Position numbers and translations under genes: made by a program
The notes under the pieces: model-generated
What the model saw: only the letters and a program-made list of their open reading frames with translations
Told to the model about the DNA's origin: nothing
Databases searched by the model: none
Source of the DNA: JAMXLJ01 sp036558745
Lineage (GTDB): Bacteria > Actinomycetota > Acidimicrobiia > IMCC26256 > JAMXLJ01
Assembly: GCA_036558745.1 (NCBI GenBank)
Contig: DATBEZ010000027.1
Span: 36,648-100,647 of the forward strand
DNA length: 64,000 nucleotides
Direction of reading: 5' to 3'
Shown here: positions 43,292 through 51,223 of the stretch, one piece after another
Position numbering within the stretch: position 1 is the first letter of the stretch
Layout: each line of letters starts with the position of its first letter

Positions 43292-44053
43292 ATGGGCGTG
43301 ACGGTCGACCTCACCGGGCGCCGCGTGCTCGTCACGGGCGCGTCCAGTGGCATCGGGGCCGCGACGTGCCGCTCGATCGTCGGCTGTGGCGGCTCGGTGG
43401 CGATGCTCGCCCGGCGCAAGGACCGTCTCGACGAGCTGCACGACGAGCTCGGTGAACGCGCGCTCGGGATACGCGCCGACGTCACCGACGTCGAGGCCCT
43501 CGACGCCGCGGTCGCCCAGGCCGCGCGATCGCTCGGCGCCCTCGACGCGGTCGTCGCCGCGGCCGGCAAGACCATCGTCGGATCCGTCGCCACCGGGAAC
43601 CCGGAACAGTGGCGCGCCCTCCTCGACCTCAACCTCGTCGCTCCCCTCGCGACGGCGCGCGCCGTGATCCCCCACTTCCCCTCACAGGGTCGGCGAGACG
43701 TCGTGCTGGTCGGCTCGGCAGGCGCGATCACCGCGATGCCCGGTGTCGCGATCTACGGCGCGTCCAAGCGCGGGCTGCGCGCCGCGTTCGACACCCTTCG
43801 CCTCGAGCTCGCGCCCGCGGGCGTCAACGTGAGCCTCGTCATGCCGGGGATGTTCGAGACCGAAGGGCTCACCCTCGAGGGCCTCGTCGTCGACGGTGAC
43901 GTCCCCGCGAACGACTTCCCGATGTTCGCGCCCGGTACGGGACCGGCCTCGCCGGAAGCACTCGGCGACGCGATCGCGTTCATGATCGGGCTGCCCGAGG
44001 GCATCTGCATCAACGAGCTCGTCGCCCGACCGACCGGGCAGCTCAACCCCTGA
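43292..44053 (+). CDS. Short-chain dehydrogenase/reductase
   Basis: 253 residues from ATG with GCGAGG upstream. The nucleotide motif is VTGASSGIGAATCR; DAVVAAAGKTIVG replaces the usual NNAG strand; catalytic Ser is in VLVGSAGAITAMPG and the Tyr-Lys pair in YGASKRGLRAAF. This is a classical SDR. Co-transcribed with P450 copy 2 (13-nt gap), so it may oxidise the hydroxyl group made by that P450. It converges with the AveC-like gene with only 4 nt between stop codons. Confidence 0.88.
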   Translation: MGVTVDLTGRRVLVTGASSGIGAATCRSIVGCGGSVAMLARRKDRLDELHDELGERALGIRADVTDVEALDAAVAQAARSLGALDAVVAAAGKTIVGSVATGNPEQWRALLDLNLVAPLATARAVIPHFPSQGRRDVVLVGSAGAITAMPGVAIYGASKRGLRAAFDTLRLELAPAGVNVSLVMPGMFETEGLTLEGLVVDGDVPANDFPMFAPGTGPASPEALGDAIAFMIGLPEGICINELVARPTGQLNP

Positions 44054-44057
44054 CCGA

Positions 44058-45182
44058 TCACTGCTTCGGGCTGCAGCGGCCCGCGGCGTCGGTCGCCACG
44101 CCCGGCCGCCCCGACTGCCCCGACTGCCAACCGGCCCAGATTCCGGCGAAGTAGGGCCCGGGCTGACCGGCCTTCGCGTAGAAGCCCTGCGGGTCGTACA
44201 CCTTCGCTTCCGGGAACGGCCACGGACACGCGACCGAGGTCGCGGAGCCCGTCGCGCGGATCACGGCGAATGCGCCGCCGTAGCAGAGGTACGCGACGTT
44301 GAGGACGGCGAACATGACGAGGAAGGTGCCGAGCGCGGGACGGGTCCGGAACGCGCGCACGCGCTGGGTCAGCTTCTCGGCCTGCGTGCGCCCGGTGTCG
44401 TCGCGGTACAGCAGTACGCCGGCCGGGATCATGACGAGCGTGACGAACGACGACTCCCACAGCAGCGGGAATTGGTACGGCTTCCCCGCCCACACCGACC
44501 CGAACGGGATGACCTGCGAGTAGATGTAGAGCCCGGTGCGCACGCAGAAGATCTCGAGGACCGCGTCGTAGACGAAGCCGAGCACGAAGATGAGCGCGGC
44601 CAGGCTGACGAGCGGGTGTCGCCATGCGAACGAGTCGACGCGCCGGCGCGCCTGGACGCGCCGCAGGATCCACACCGCAGGGAAGAAGGTCCCCACGTAG
44701 AACGTGGCGTAGCCCATGATGATGAACGGCTCGACCGTCGGTGCGAGCGAGACGAGCGGCCACGTCTCGGGCCAGTGCGTGAGCTGCGGGTTGTACACCG
44801 CGTACGGCGCCCAGTTCATGACCGGGTCGAGCCACACGAGCGCGGTCGCGGCGATGCCCATGAGCAGGATCGGGTGCTTCGGGTACCGCTGCCAGAACAC
44901 CGCCGCGATGGCCACCAGGAGGACGAGCATCATCGCGAGCCCGACCTCCTGCATGACGATCCAGTCGCTCTTCCCGAACAGGAACTCGACCGGTCGGGGC
45001 GCGCCCTGCACCGCCCGGTTCGCGATCCGGTCGGCGACGGCACCGCGGCGGACGTTGTACAGCACGCCGATGATCGCGACCTGCAGCACGAGGAAGAGCG
45101 GGACGAGCAGCGCGAGCGACGGCCGCGGCCGCGGCGCCCTCGGCGGCGCGGTGTCGCGATCTCTGGTGGCGGTCGTCGCCAT
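44058..45182 (-). CDS. AveC-like (spirocyclase family) membrane protein
   Basis: 374 residues from ATG at 45180-45182. About seven hydrophobic segments are visible after a Pro/Arg-rich start. The blocks DPVMNWAPYAVYNPQLTHWPETWPLV and EPFIIMGYATFYVG, then YDAVLEIFCVRTGLYIYSQV, are typical of the spirocyclase AveC family. AveC itself has spiroketal cyclase and dehydration activity in avermectin synthesis, but many actinomycetes carry relatives in lipid clusters with no polyketide genes, as here. It follows the signal-less solute-binding-fold gene by 5 nt; both belong to the transcript from element C. Confidence 0.8.
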   Translation of the reverse strand: MATTATRDRDTAPPRAPRPRPSLALLVPLFLVLQVAIIGVLYNVRRGAVADRIANRAVQGAPRPVEFLFGKSDWIVMQEVGLAMMLVLLVAIAAVFWQRYPKHPILLMGIAATALVWLDPVMNWAPYAVYNPQLTHWPETWPLVSLAPTVEPFIIMGYATFYVGTFFPAVWILRRVQARRRVDSFAWRHPLVSLAALIFVLGFVYDAVLEIFCVRTGLYIYSQVIPFGSVWAGKPYQFPLLWESSFVTLVMIPAGVLLYRDDTGRTQAEKLTQRVRAFRTRPALGTFLVMFAVLNVAYLCYGGAFAVIRATGSATSVACPWPFPEAKVYDPQGFYAKAGQPGPYFAGIWAGWQSGQSGRPGVATDAAGRCSPKQ

Positions 45183-45187
45183 GCCGC

Positions 45188-46300
45188 TCAGTCCGCCCCG
45201 AAGCGGTCGACGAGGCGCGACGTCTCGCCGTCGGGATCGAGCCGGCGGGCAACGAGATAGCCCGTGCCCATCCAGCCCCGACGCGTCCACTTCCCGAACG
45301 ACAGCCGCGTCCCGGGTGCGCCGCCTGCGGCCGGGATCATCTTTACGCGCTCGAGCGCTTCCTTCACACCCCGCGGCGTCAACGGATGCGCATCGGCGAA
45401 CGCGTGCAACAGCACGGTCGCGAAGTCGCGGTTCATGACCGGGACGCAGTACTGCGGGCGTCGTCCGTACGCGGCTTCGTACCGGTCCAGGAACCGCTGG
45501 CCGACCGTGTTGCCCTCGTCGTACTGGTCCACCCCGGTCCATCCGAGGATCGCCCGCCACATGATCGGGTTGATCCACGCGTTCTGGAACGCGGTGCCGA
45601 GATAGCGCGGCGGGTCCCAGCCCAGCTCCTCCAGGACCGGGTTGACGCGCACGATGCCGAACCCGAAGCCGCAGTGCACGATGGCGTCCGGCTTCGCCTC
45701 GTGGAGCGTGGCGACCGCGTCGCGGATGTCCTGCGCGGTCTGCGGGATCCACTCCTCCGCCACGATACGGATGCCCCGCGCGGCGGCGGCCTTCCGGAAG
45801 TTCCGGATATACGACTCGCCGACGAGCGACTGCTCGATCAGCGCGCCGACCTCCGTGTGGCCCGCCTTCGCCATGAGCTGCGCCCAGAAGATGGGCTCGT
45901 CGGTCATCGAACCCTGGGGCAGCGAGAACGTCCACTCGCCCAGCCAGTCGTCGGTACCGGTCATGCTCATCGCGGGCACGTGGAACCGGTCCTCGATCGC
46001 CTCACGCGTCGGCACACAGTTGTCGGTGATCGCGGGACCGAACACGGCGAGGCAACCCTCGTCGACGAGCTCGCCGAACCCGTCGATGACCGCCTTGATC
46101 GTGCCCTTCGGAAGGCCCTCGACCTCGCGGAAGACGAGCTCGACCGGGCGGTCGATGAGACCCTGGTCCAACCCGTCGCGGAACACGAGCTCGAAGGGCC
46201 GGGTCAGGTCCTCACGCATCTCCTGCGGGTAGCCGTCGGGAAGCTTGAAGTCGAACAGGTAGCCGAGCTTGATCGGCTCGGCCGCGCTCTCGTACGACAC
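45188..46300 (-). CDS. ABC substrate-binding-fold protein without signal peptide
   Basis: 370 residues from GTG at 46298-46300 (VSYESAAEPIKLGYLFDF). It has the Peripla_BP_6 fold: LVFRDGLDQGLIDRPVEL, LAVFGPAITDNCVPTREAIE and SLPQGSMTDEPIFWAQLM. There is no hydrophobic leader or lipobox, and the only longer frame also lacks one. It is probably cytoplasmic, as with AmiC-like ligand sensors, or exported by a non-classical route. Linked by 5 nt to the AveC-like gene. Element C lies 22 nt upstream of its start. Confidence 0.82.
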   Translation of the reverse strand: MSYESAAEPIKLGYLFDFKLPDGYPQEMREDLTRPFELVFRDGLDQGLIDRPVELVFREVEGLPKGTIKAVIDGFGELVDEGCLAVFGPAITDNCVPTREAIEDRFHVPAMSMTGTDDWLGEWTFSLPQGSMTDEPIFWAQLMAKAGHTEVGALIEQSLVGESYIRNFRKAAAARGIRIVAEEWIPQTAQDIRDAVATLHEAKPDAIVHCGFGFGIVRVNPVLEELGWDPPRYLGTAFQNAWINPIMWRAILGWTGVDQYDEGNTVGQRFLDRYEAAYGRRPQYCVPVMNRDFATVLLHAFADAHPLTPRGVKEALERVKMIPAAGGAPGTRLSFGKWTRRGWMGTGYLVARRLDPDGETSRLVDRFGAD

Positions 46301-46321
46301 CTCGCCCCCAGTCCCGCGTGT

Positions 46322-46341
46322 AACCTGAGATTTGTTCCGGA
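46322..46341 (+). promoter_or_regulatory. Conserved 20-bp element, copy C
   Basis: AACCTGAGATTTGTTCCGGA, between the MoxR-type gene and the signal-less solute-binding gene, both on the minus strand. The element reads on the plus strand, opposite to the gene it precedes, which argues for an operator rather than a directional promoter. It is one of four copies in the cluster. Confidence 0.6.
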
Positions 46342-46377
46342 CCCTACCGACGACCTTCGGCAGCGTCAATCGAGGAG

Positions 46378-47181
46378 TCACTCGGTTGGCGGCGGCTCGT
46401 CGAGGTACGCGTCGATCATCTCGAACAGCCCTGCGGTCACCGCAGGATCGTCCGTGAGCGGACCCGCGACCGCGACCCTGGCCGCGTCACGGATCGGCAC
46501 CCCTTCGACGATCAGACGGCCGGCGGCGACGAGCACGCGCGTCGACGCCACCTCGCGCAGCCCCGCCGTCTCCAGACGTCGAATGGCCTGACCGAGGCGC
46601 ACCAGCTCGGCGGCCGTGTCCTGGTCGACGCCGGCCTCGTGCGCGACGACCTTCTCCTCGATGTCCGCGGGCGGGAAGTCGAGCTCGATCGCCACCATCC
46701 GCTGCCGGGTCGAGTCCTTGAGATCCTTGAGCACGCTCTGGTAGCCGGGGTTGTACGAGACGACCAGGCAGAAGCCGGGCGCGGCGTCGAGCGTGACGCC
46801 GAGCCGGTCGATGGGCAGCCGGCGCCGATGGTCCGACAACGGATGCAGCACGACCGTCGTGTCCTGACGGGCTTCGACGATCTCGTCGAGGTAGCAGATC
46901 GCGCCGTCGCGCACGGCGCGTGTCAGCGGTCCGTCGACCCACGCGGTCTCGCCACCCTGGAGCAGGAACCGGCCGACGAGGTCCGCGGTCGTGAGGTCGT
47001 CATGGCACGCGACCGTGATCAGTGGGCGCCCGAGGTCGTGCGCCATCGCCTCGACGAGGCGCGTCTTGCCGCACCCGGTCGGGCCCTTGAGCAGCATCGA
47101 CAGCTCCTGGCGGAACGCGGCCCTGAAGATCTGCTCTTCGTTGCCGACGGGCACGTAGTACGGCCGCGTCCCTTGCGTCAT
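46378..47181 (-). CDS. MoxR-type AAA+ ATPase (CbbQ/NirQ/NorQ family)
   Basis: 267 residues; ATG at 47179-47181 overlaps the VWA gene stop codon by 4 nt. Walker A is GPTGCGKTRLVEAMA, Walker B AICYLDEIVEARQD, sensor-like block GFCLVVSYNPGYQSVLKDL, followed by a lid domain. CbbQ, NorQ and CoxD relatives remodel or activate metalloenzymes together with a VWA protein. Here no Rubisco or NO reductase is nearby, but a molybdenum hydroxylase and P450s are. Confidence 0.9.
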   Translation of the reverse strand: MTQGTRPYYVPVGNEEQIFRAAFRQELSMLLKGPTGCGKTRLVEAMAHDLGRPLITVACHDDLTTADLVGRFLLQGGETAWVDGPLTRAVRDGAICYLDEIVEARQDTTVVLHPLSDHRRRLPIDRLGVTLDAAPGFCLVVSYNPGYQSVLKDLKDSTRQRMVAIELDFPPADIEEKVVAHEAGVDQDTAAELVRLGQAIRRLETAGLREVASTRVLVAAGRLIVEGVPIRDAARVAVAGPLTDDPAVTAGLFEMIDAYLDEPPPTE

Positions 47182-48899
47182 GCCGTGCTCCTCTCGATGT
47201 GCAGCCGCTCCCGCGTGCGCACGGTGCGCTGCCACACGCGCCGTTGGACATCGGCCGTACCGAGCGCGGACCGGAACAGCGGACCGACGACCTCCGCGAG
47301 CTGCTCCGCGCGCGGGATCGAGGCGTGCGCCGCGGTTCCGAAGACGCGCCGCAGCGCGGCCGCATCCGTCGCGGCCCCGATGCTGAGGCAGAGACATCCT
47401 GTGCCGCGACGACGCGCCTCCCCGAGGGCGCGGCGCGCGTCGGCCTCGCCGTAGGCCCCCTCGTACCCATGGTCGTACGCGAAGCCGTCCGACAGGACGA
47501 CGAGGAGCCGTCGCTGCGTTCCGCCGTCGCGCTCGAGCACCGAAGCACCGTGTCGGATGGCCGCGCCGAGGCGGGTGTACGCGGCCGGCACCAGGCCGCC
47601 GAGTCGCTGCAGCACCTTGGCGTCGAGCCCGTCGTCGAAGCGCTTCACCCGCATGATCTCCACCGCGGCCCGGCCGTACGACCGGAACGCGTACAGCGCG
47701 ACGCGGTCACCCAGGTCGTGGAGCGCGACCGTGAGCGCGGCTGCCGCCGAGCGTTGGTGCTCGTGCACGGTCGCGCCCGTGGCGCCGGGCTCGCCCGCGG
47801 AGCCCGAGACGTCGAGCAGGACGAGCACCGCGAGGTCCCGTCGCCGACGAAGGCTGTCGACGTAGACCGCCTCGTCGGGCGCCGACCCCGCGCGCGCTTC
47901 GACGTACGCCTCGACCGCGGCGTCGATGTCGACGTCGTCGCCCTGGAGCTGACGGTGCGTCCGGTCGAGACCGATCCCGAGACGCGCGAGCGATCGCCGC
48001 ACGGTCCGTGTCCCGGCCGGGACGGGCGGCGCGACGTCGCTTTGCGGCTCGACCCGGACGACCGTGCACCACGACGGTCGGTAGCGGCGGCGGAACGTGT
48101 CCCACTCGGGGTACGTCGTCTCGTGACGCTCCACCATCGCGACCTCGCCGGGCGCGGCCGGTCGCGCGGTCGTCAACGCCGTGGAGCGCGAGGCGGCGAC
48201 GGAACGTCTCGTCCCGTGTGTCGGCGCGTCGGCACCAGGCGGGCCGCCCCCCTCCGACCGGGTGTCGCGGAACAGCCGCTTCAGCAGCCGGCCGATCGCA
48301 CCACCGCCCCCGACCGGGCTCGAGAACACGTCGGGGGCGGGGCTCTCGTCGGGCTCGTCGTCGTCGAGGTCCCGCAGGATGTCCTCGCGCTGGCGGCGCG
48401 GAACGTGCATCGCGTTCGGGTCATCGACCGCGCGCTCGGCGGTCGCGCGCAGCTCTCGCACCCGGATCACACCGAACACGTCCGGGGGCCCGACCACGCG
48501 CTCGCGGGTCGCGGCGAGCGCGAGCGACGTCTCGGGCGACCCGGTGCGCGCGGCGATCGCCCGGTCGACGAGCGAGCGAGCAGCGACCGGCAGCAGCGGC
48601 TCCTGCGCGGTGAGCGCCCGGTGACCTTCGATCGCGAGATACCGGCGCGCGAGCGTCGGACGTCGGGCCAGACCGCGGACGACGTCGACATCGAGGCTCC
48701 CCGCGCCGAGCAGCGATGCCTGCACCGCGAGCGACGACAGACGCTCGCGAAGGTTCGCGCCGGCGTCGACGTAGACCGTCGCGCCGTCGGTCCAGGCCGG
48801 TTCGCCGGGCCGGCCGGGGGCGACGTCGACGGGCCGCCCCGCGATCGCGGACGCCAGCAACCGGTACCGTTCGAGGCCGTCGGGGCAGGGGACGTTCAC
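47178..48899 (-). CDS. VWA-domain protein, NorD/CbbO-type partner of the MoxR ATPase
   Basis: 573 residues from GTG at 48897-48899 (VNVPCPDGLERYRLLAS). A helical N-terminal half with a long acidic and Gly-rich linker (about 210-300) leads to a C-terminal VWA domain: MIDAS LLDVSGSAGEPG, the Thr in AAYTRLGAAIRHG, and the Asp in VVLSDGFAYDHGY. The MIDAS residues are complete, so metal binding is expected. It is the known type of partner for NorQ/CbbQ ATPases and overlaps that gene by 4 nt. Divergent from the NTF2/SDR operon with element D between them. Confidence 0.88.
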   Translation of the reverse strand: MNVPCPDGLERYRLLASAIAGRPVDVAPGRPGEPAWTDGATVYVDAGANLRERLSSLAVQASLLGAGSLDVDVVRGLARRPTLARRYLAIEGHRALTAQEPLLPVAARSLVDRAIAARTGSPETSLALAATRERVVGPPDVFGVIRVRELRATAERAVDDPNAMHVPRRQREDILRDLDDDEPDESPAPDVFSSPVGGGGAIGRLLKRLFRDTRSEGGGPPGADAPTHGTRRSVAASRSTALTTARPAAPGEVAMVERHETTYPEWDTFRRRYRPSWCTVVRVEPQSDVAPPVPAGTRTVRRSLARLGIGLDRTHRQLQGDDVDIDAAVEAYVEARAGSAPDEAVYVDSLRRRRDLAVLVLLDVSGSAGEPGATGATVHEHQRSAAAALTVALHDLGDRVALYAFRSYGRAAVEIMRVKRFDDGLDAKVLQRLGGLVPAAYTRLGAAIRHGASVLERDGGTQRRLLVVLSDGFAYDHGYEGAYGEADARRALGEARRRGTGCLCLSIGAATDAAALRRVFGTAAHASIPRAEQLAEVVGPLFRSALGTADVQRRVWQRTVRTRERLHIERSTA

Positions 48900-48993
48900 T
48901 CGCCGACGAAGCCTCCCACGAGCCCGGCTCCCACGCCCGTCCCCCGGTTCCTCCGACCATTCCGCAGCCCGGATCGTGGGCGCCGGTGTCGTT

Positions 48994-49013
48994 GACCTAA
49001 TAGTTGTTCCGAG
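48994..49013 (+). promoter_or_regulatory. Conserved 20-bp element, copy D
   Basis: GACCTAATAGTTGTTCCGAG, in the 157-nt gap between the divergent VWA and NTF2-like genes. It matches the family at 38320, 42060 and 46322, though its right half is the weakest (GAG in place of GGT). CCTAC follows, as it also does one base later after copy C. Its place suggests joint control of the ATPase/VWA pair and of the four-gene operon that starts at 49057. Confidence 0.55.
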
Positions 49014-49056
49014 CCTACGGTGCTGCCTCACGAGGGTCAACCGAGAGGCGGTCACC

Positions 49057-49626
49057 GTGGACGACCGGGACCTGACCACGAAGCTGCGCGCGCTGGTCGA
49101 CCGGAACGAGATTTTGGACTGCATCCACCGGTACACGCGCGGCATGGACCGCTTCGATCGCGAGCTGGTGCGCTCCGCGTACCACCCCGACGCCGTCGAC
49201 GACCACGCGGGCTTCGTCGGAACCGTCGACGACTTCCTCGACTGGGCCTTCGCGTACCACGCGGCGCAGACCCGACATCAGCACTACGTGACCAACCATC
49301 GCGTCGAGCTCGACGGCGACGAGGCGCACACCGAGACGTACTACCTCTTCATCGGAAGCGAGCGCGACGCCGACGCGCCGCTTCGGGTCGTCGGTGGTCG
49401 GTACGTCGACCGGTTCGAACGGCGGGACGGACGGTGGGCGATCGCGGCGCGCGTGTGCCTCGTCGAATGGCAGACGGAGCTCACGTCGGGGCTCTCGCCG
49501 GCGGCAGTCGAGTTCCTCGCGGCCGTCGGCACCGTCGCCCGCGACACCACGGACATCTCCTACGACCGACCCCTGGTCGTGAAACGCGCCCCGGTCCCCG
49601 ACCAGCCGATGCCCGCGTCACAGTGA
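49057..49626 (+). CDS. NTF2-like/SnoaL-like protein
   Basis: 189 residues from GTG, with a GAGAGG site about 10 nt upstream. The sequence LVDRNEILDCIHRYTRGMDRFD, then HPDAVDDHAGFVG and THRHYV-like TRHQHYVTNHRVELDG, is typical of SnoaL_4/NTF2-like proteins common in ring-hydroxylation and steroid clusters. In some relatives the His and Asp in the pocket act as acid-base residues. It heads a tightly coupled operon, overlapping the SDR gene by 4 nt (GTGA). Confidence 0.82.
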   Translation: MDDRDLTTKLRALVDRNEILDCIHRYTRGMDRFDRELVRSAYHPDAVDDHAGFVGTVDDFLDWAFAYHAAQTRHQHYVTNHRVELDGDEAHTETYYLFIGSERDADAPLRVVGGRYVDRFERRDGRWAIAARVCLVEWQTELTSGLSPAAVEFLAAVGTVARDTTDISYDRPLVVKRAPVPDQPMPASQ

Positions 49627-50555
49627 TCGACTTCGACGGACAGGTCGCGATCGTCACCGGTGCCGGTCGGGGTCTGGGCCGGCTGTACGCGATGGACCTC
49701 GCGCGACGCGGTGCCGCTGTCGTGGTGAACGACGTCGGCGCCACCATGCAGGGTGCAGGCTCGGATGCGAGCGTCGCGGACGTGGTCGTCGACGAGATCC
49801 GCGGAGTTGGTGGCGTCGCGGTCGCCTCGCACGACTCCGTCGCGACGCCCGAGGGCGGTGACGCCATCGTGCGGGCTGCGCTCGACCACTTCGGGCGGCT
49901 CGACTCGGTCGTGAGCAACGCGGGCATCTTCCAGACCGTCGACTTCGACCGGCTCGAGGTCGACGACTGGCGCAGGATGCTGAACGTGCACCTCGACGGC
50001 GGCTTCTTCCTCGGCCAGCCCGCCTTCCGGGTGATGAAGGCGCAGGGAGCCGGGCGCTTCGTGTTCGTCGCGTCGTCGGCGGGGCTGTTCGGGCAGCCGC
50101 AGGCCGCGCACTACGCGGCCGCGAAGGCCGGGATCGCCGGGCTCGCCAACGTCATCGCGATCGAAGGCGCGCCGCACGGGATCCTCGCCAACACGGTGCT
50201 TCCATTCGGGTACTCGCGGATGGTGAGCGAGACCGCAGGCGACGGCGAGCAGCTTCCCGAGATCAAGGCGTTCTTCGATGCCATCCGACCGGAGCTCGTC
50301 GTCCCCATCGTCGTCTTCCTCGCGAGCCGCGCGTGTGAGTTCACGCACCAGACGTACTCGGCGTGCGCGGGCCGATTCGCGCGCGTGTTCGTCGGCCTCG
50401 CCGAGGGCTGGCTTGCCGCGCCCGACGCTCCACCGACCGCCGACGACGTCGCCACGCACCTCGGCGAGGTGTCCGCGACCGAGCCGTTCACGGTTCCGAC
50501 CTCGATCTTCGACGAGGTCGGCGACGTCTGCACACGACTCGGGATCACGTCGTGA
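49623..50555 (+). CDS. Short-chain dehydrogenase/reductase (MFE-2-like)
   Basis: 310 residues; GTG 49623 overlaps the NTF2-like stop codon. The nucleotide motif is VTGAGRGLGRLYAMDLARRGA, the NAG motif is VVSNAGIFQT, catalytic Ser lies in FVASSAGLFGQ and the Tyr-Lys pair in YAAAKAGIAGLA. VVVNDVGATMQG is the loop seen in the 3-hydroxyacyl-CoA dehydrogenase part of peroxisomal-type multifunctional enzymes. The C-terminal extension past 250 is longer than in a classical SDR. Likely oxidises a 3-hydroxyacyl-CoA or cyclic alcohol. Confidence 0.87.
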   Translation: MIDFDGQVAIVTGAGRGLGRLYAMDLARRGAAVVVNDVGATMQGAGSDASVADVVVDEIRGVGGVAVASHDSVATPEGGDAIVRAALDHFGRLDSVVSNAGIFQTVDFDRLEVDDWRRMLNVHLDGGFFLGQPAFRVMKAQGAGRFVFVASSAGLFGQPQAAHYAAAKAGIAGLANVIAIEGAPHGILANTVLPFGYSRMVSETAGDGEQLPEIKAFFDAIRPELVVPIVVFLASRACEFTHQTYSACAGRFARVFVGLAEGWLAAPDAPPTADDVATHLGEVSATEPFTVPTSIFDEVGDVCTRLGITS

Positions 50556-51223
50556 CACCGACGGCGATGGATCCCGAGACGCTCCTGACCACGACGCGCT
50601 CGGCCCGCCGGACGCTCGACCTCGACGCGCCCGTCGACCTCGACGAGATCCACGAGTGCCTGCGCATCGGACTCCAGGCCGCGAACGGCTCGAACCAGCA
50701 GGCGTGGCGTTGGATCGTCGTCGCGGATCCCGTGACCCGGGCCCGACTGGCCGACCTCTATCGCGAGGCGTACCTCGAGATGACCGGCGGACAGATGGTC
50801 GCCGGGCTGCTCGAGGGTGACACCGAATTCGGCAGGGTCATGTCGTCGACGGAGTGGCTCGTCGAGCACCTGGCCTCCGTGCCGTTGCACGTCATCCCCT
50901 GTTCCGAGCCCTACCTGCCGCGCACGCAGGGCGACGAGTCGTTCTTCCTGGCCACCCTCTACGGCTCGATCTTCCCGGCGGTGTGGAACTTCCAGCTCGC
51001 GCTCCGCACGCGCGGGTACGGGACCTGCATCACCACGTTGCACCTGCACCGGGAGAAGGACGTGCGCGCGCTGCTCGGCATTCCCGAGACACACGTCCAG
51101 GGCTGTCTGCTGCCGGTCGCCCGCCTGCGCGCGGGCACGGCATTCCGGCCCGCGCCGCGCCGGCCGATCGGCGAGGTCGTCGCCGTCGATCACTGGGACG
51201 GGGAACCCGGGAAGGTCACATGA
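50552..51223 (+). CDS. Nitroreductase-family flavoprotein
   Basis: 223 residues; GTG 50552 overlaps the SDR stop codon, though ATG 50567 is also possible. The blocks TTRSARRTLDLDAPV, ANGSNQQAWRWIVV (FMN-binding), AVWNFQLALRTRGYGTCITT and LLGIPETHVQGCLLPV are typical of the nitroreductase fold. In actinobacterial catabolic clusters such enzymes often reduce or desaturate ring compounds. No nitro-compound link is evident. Confidence 0.87.
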   Translation: MTPTAMDPETLLTTTRSARRTLDLDAPVDLDEIHECLRIGLQAANGSNQQAWRWIVVADPVTRARLADLYREAYLEMTGGQMVAGLLEGDTEFGRVMSSTEWLVEHLASVPLHVIPCSEPYLPRTQGDESFFLATLYGSIFPAVWNFQLALRTRGYGTCITTLHLHREKDVRALLGIPETHVQGCLLPVARLRAGTAFRPAPRRPIGEVVAVDHWDGEPGKVT

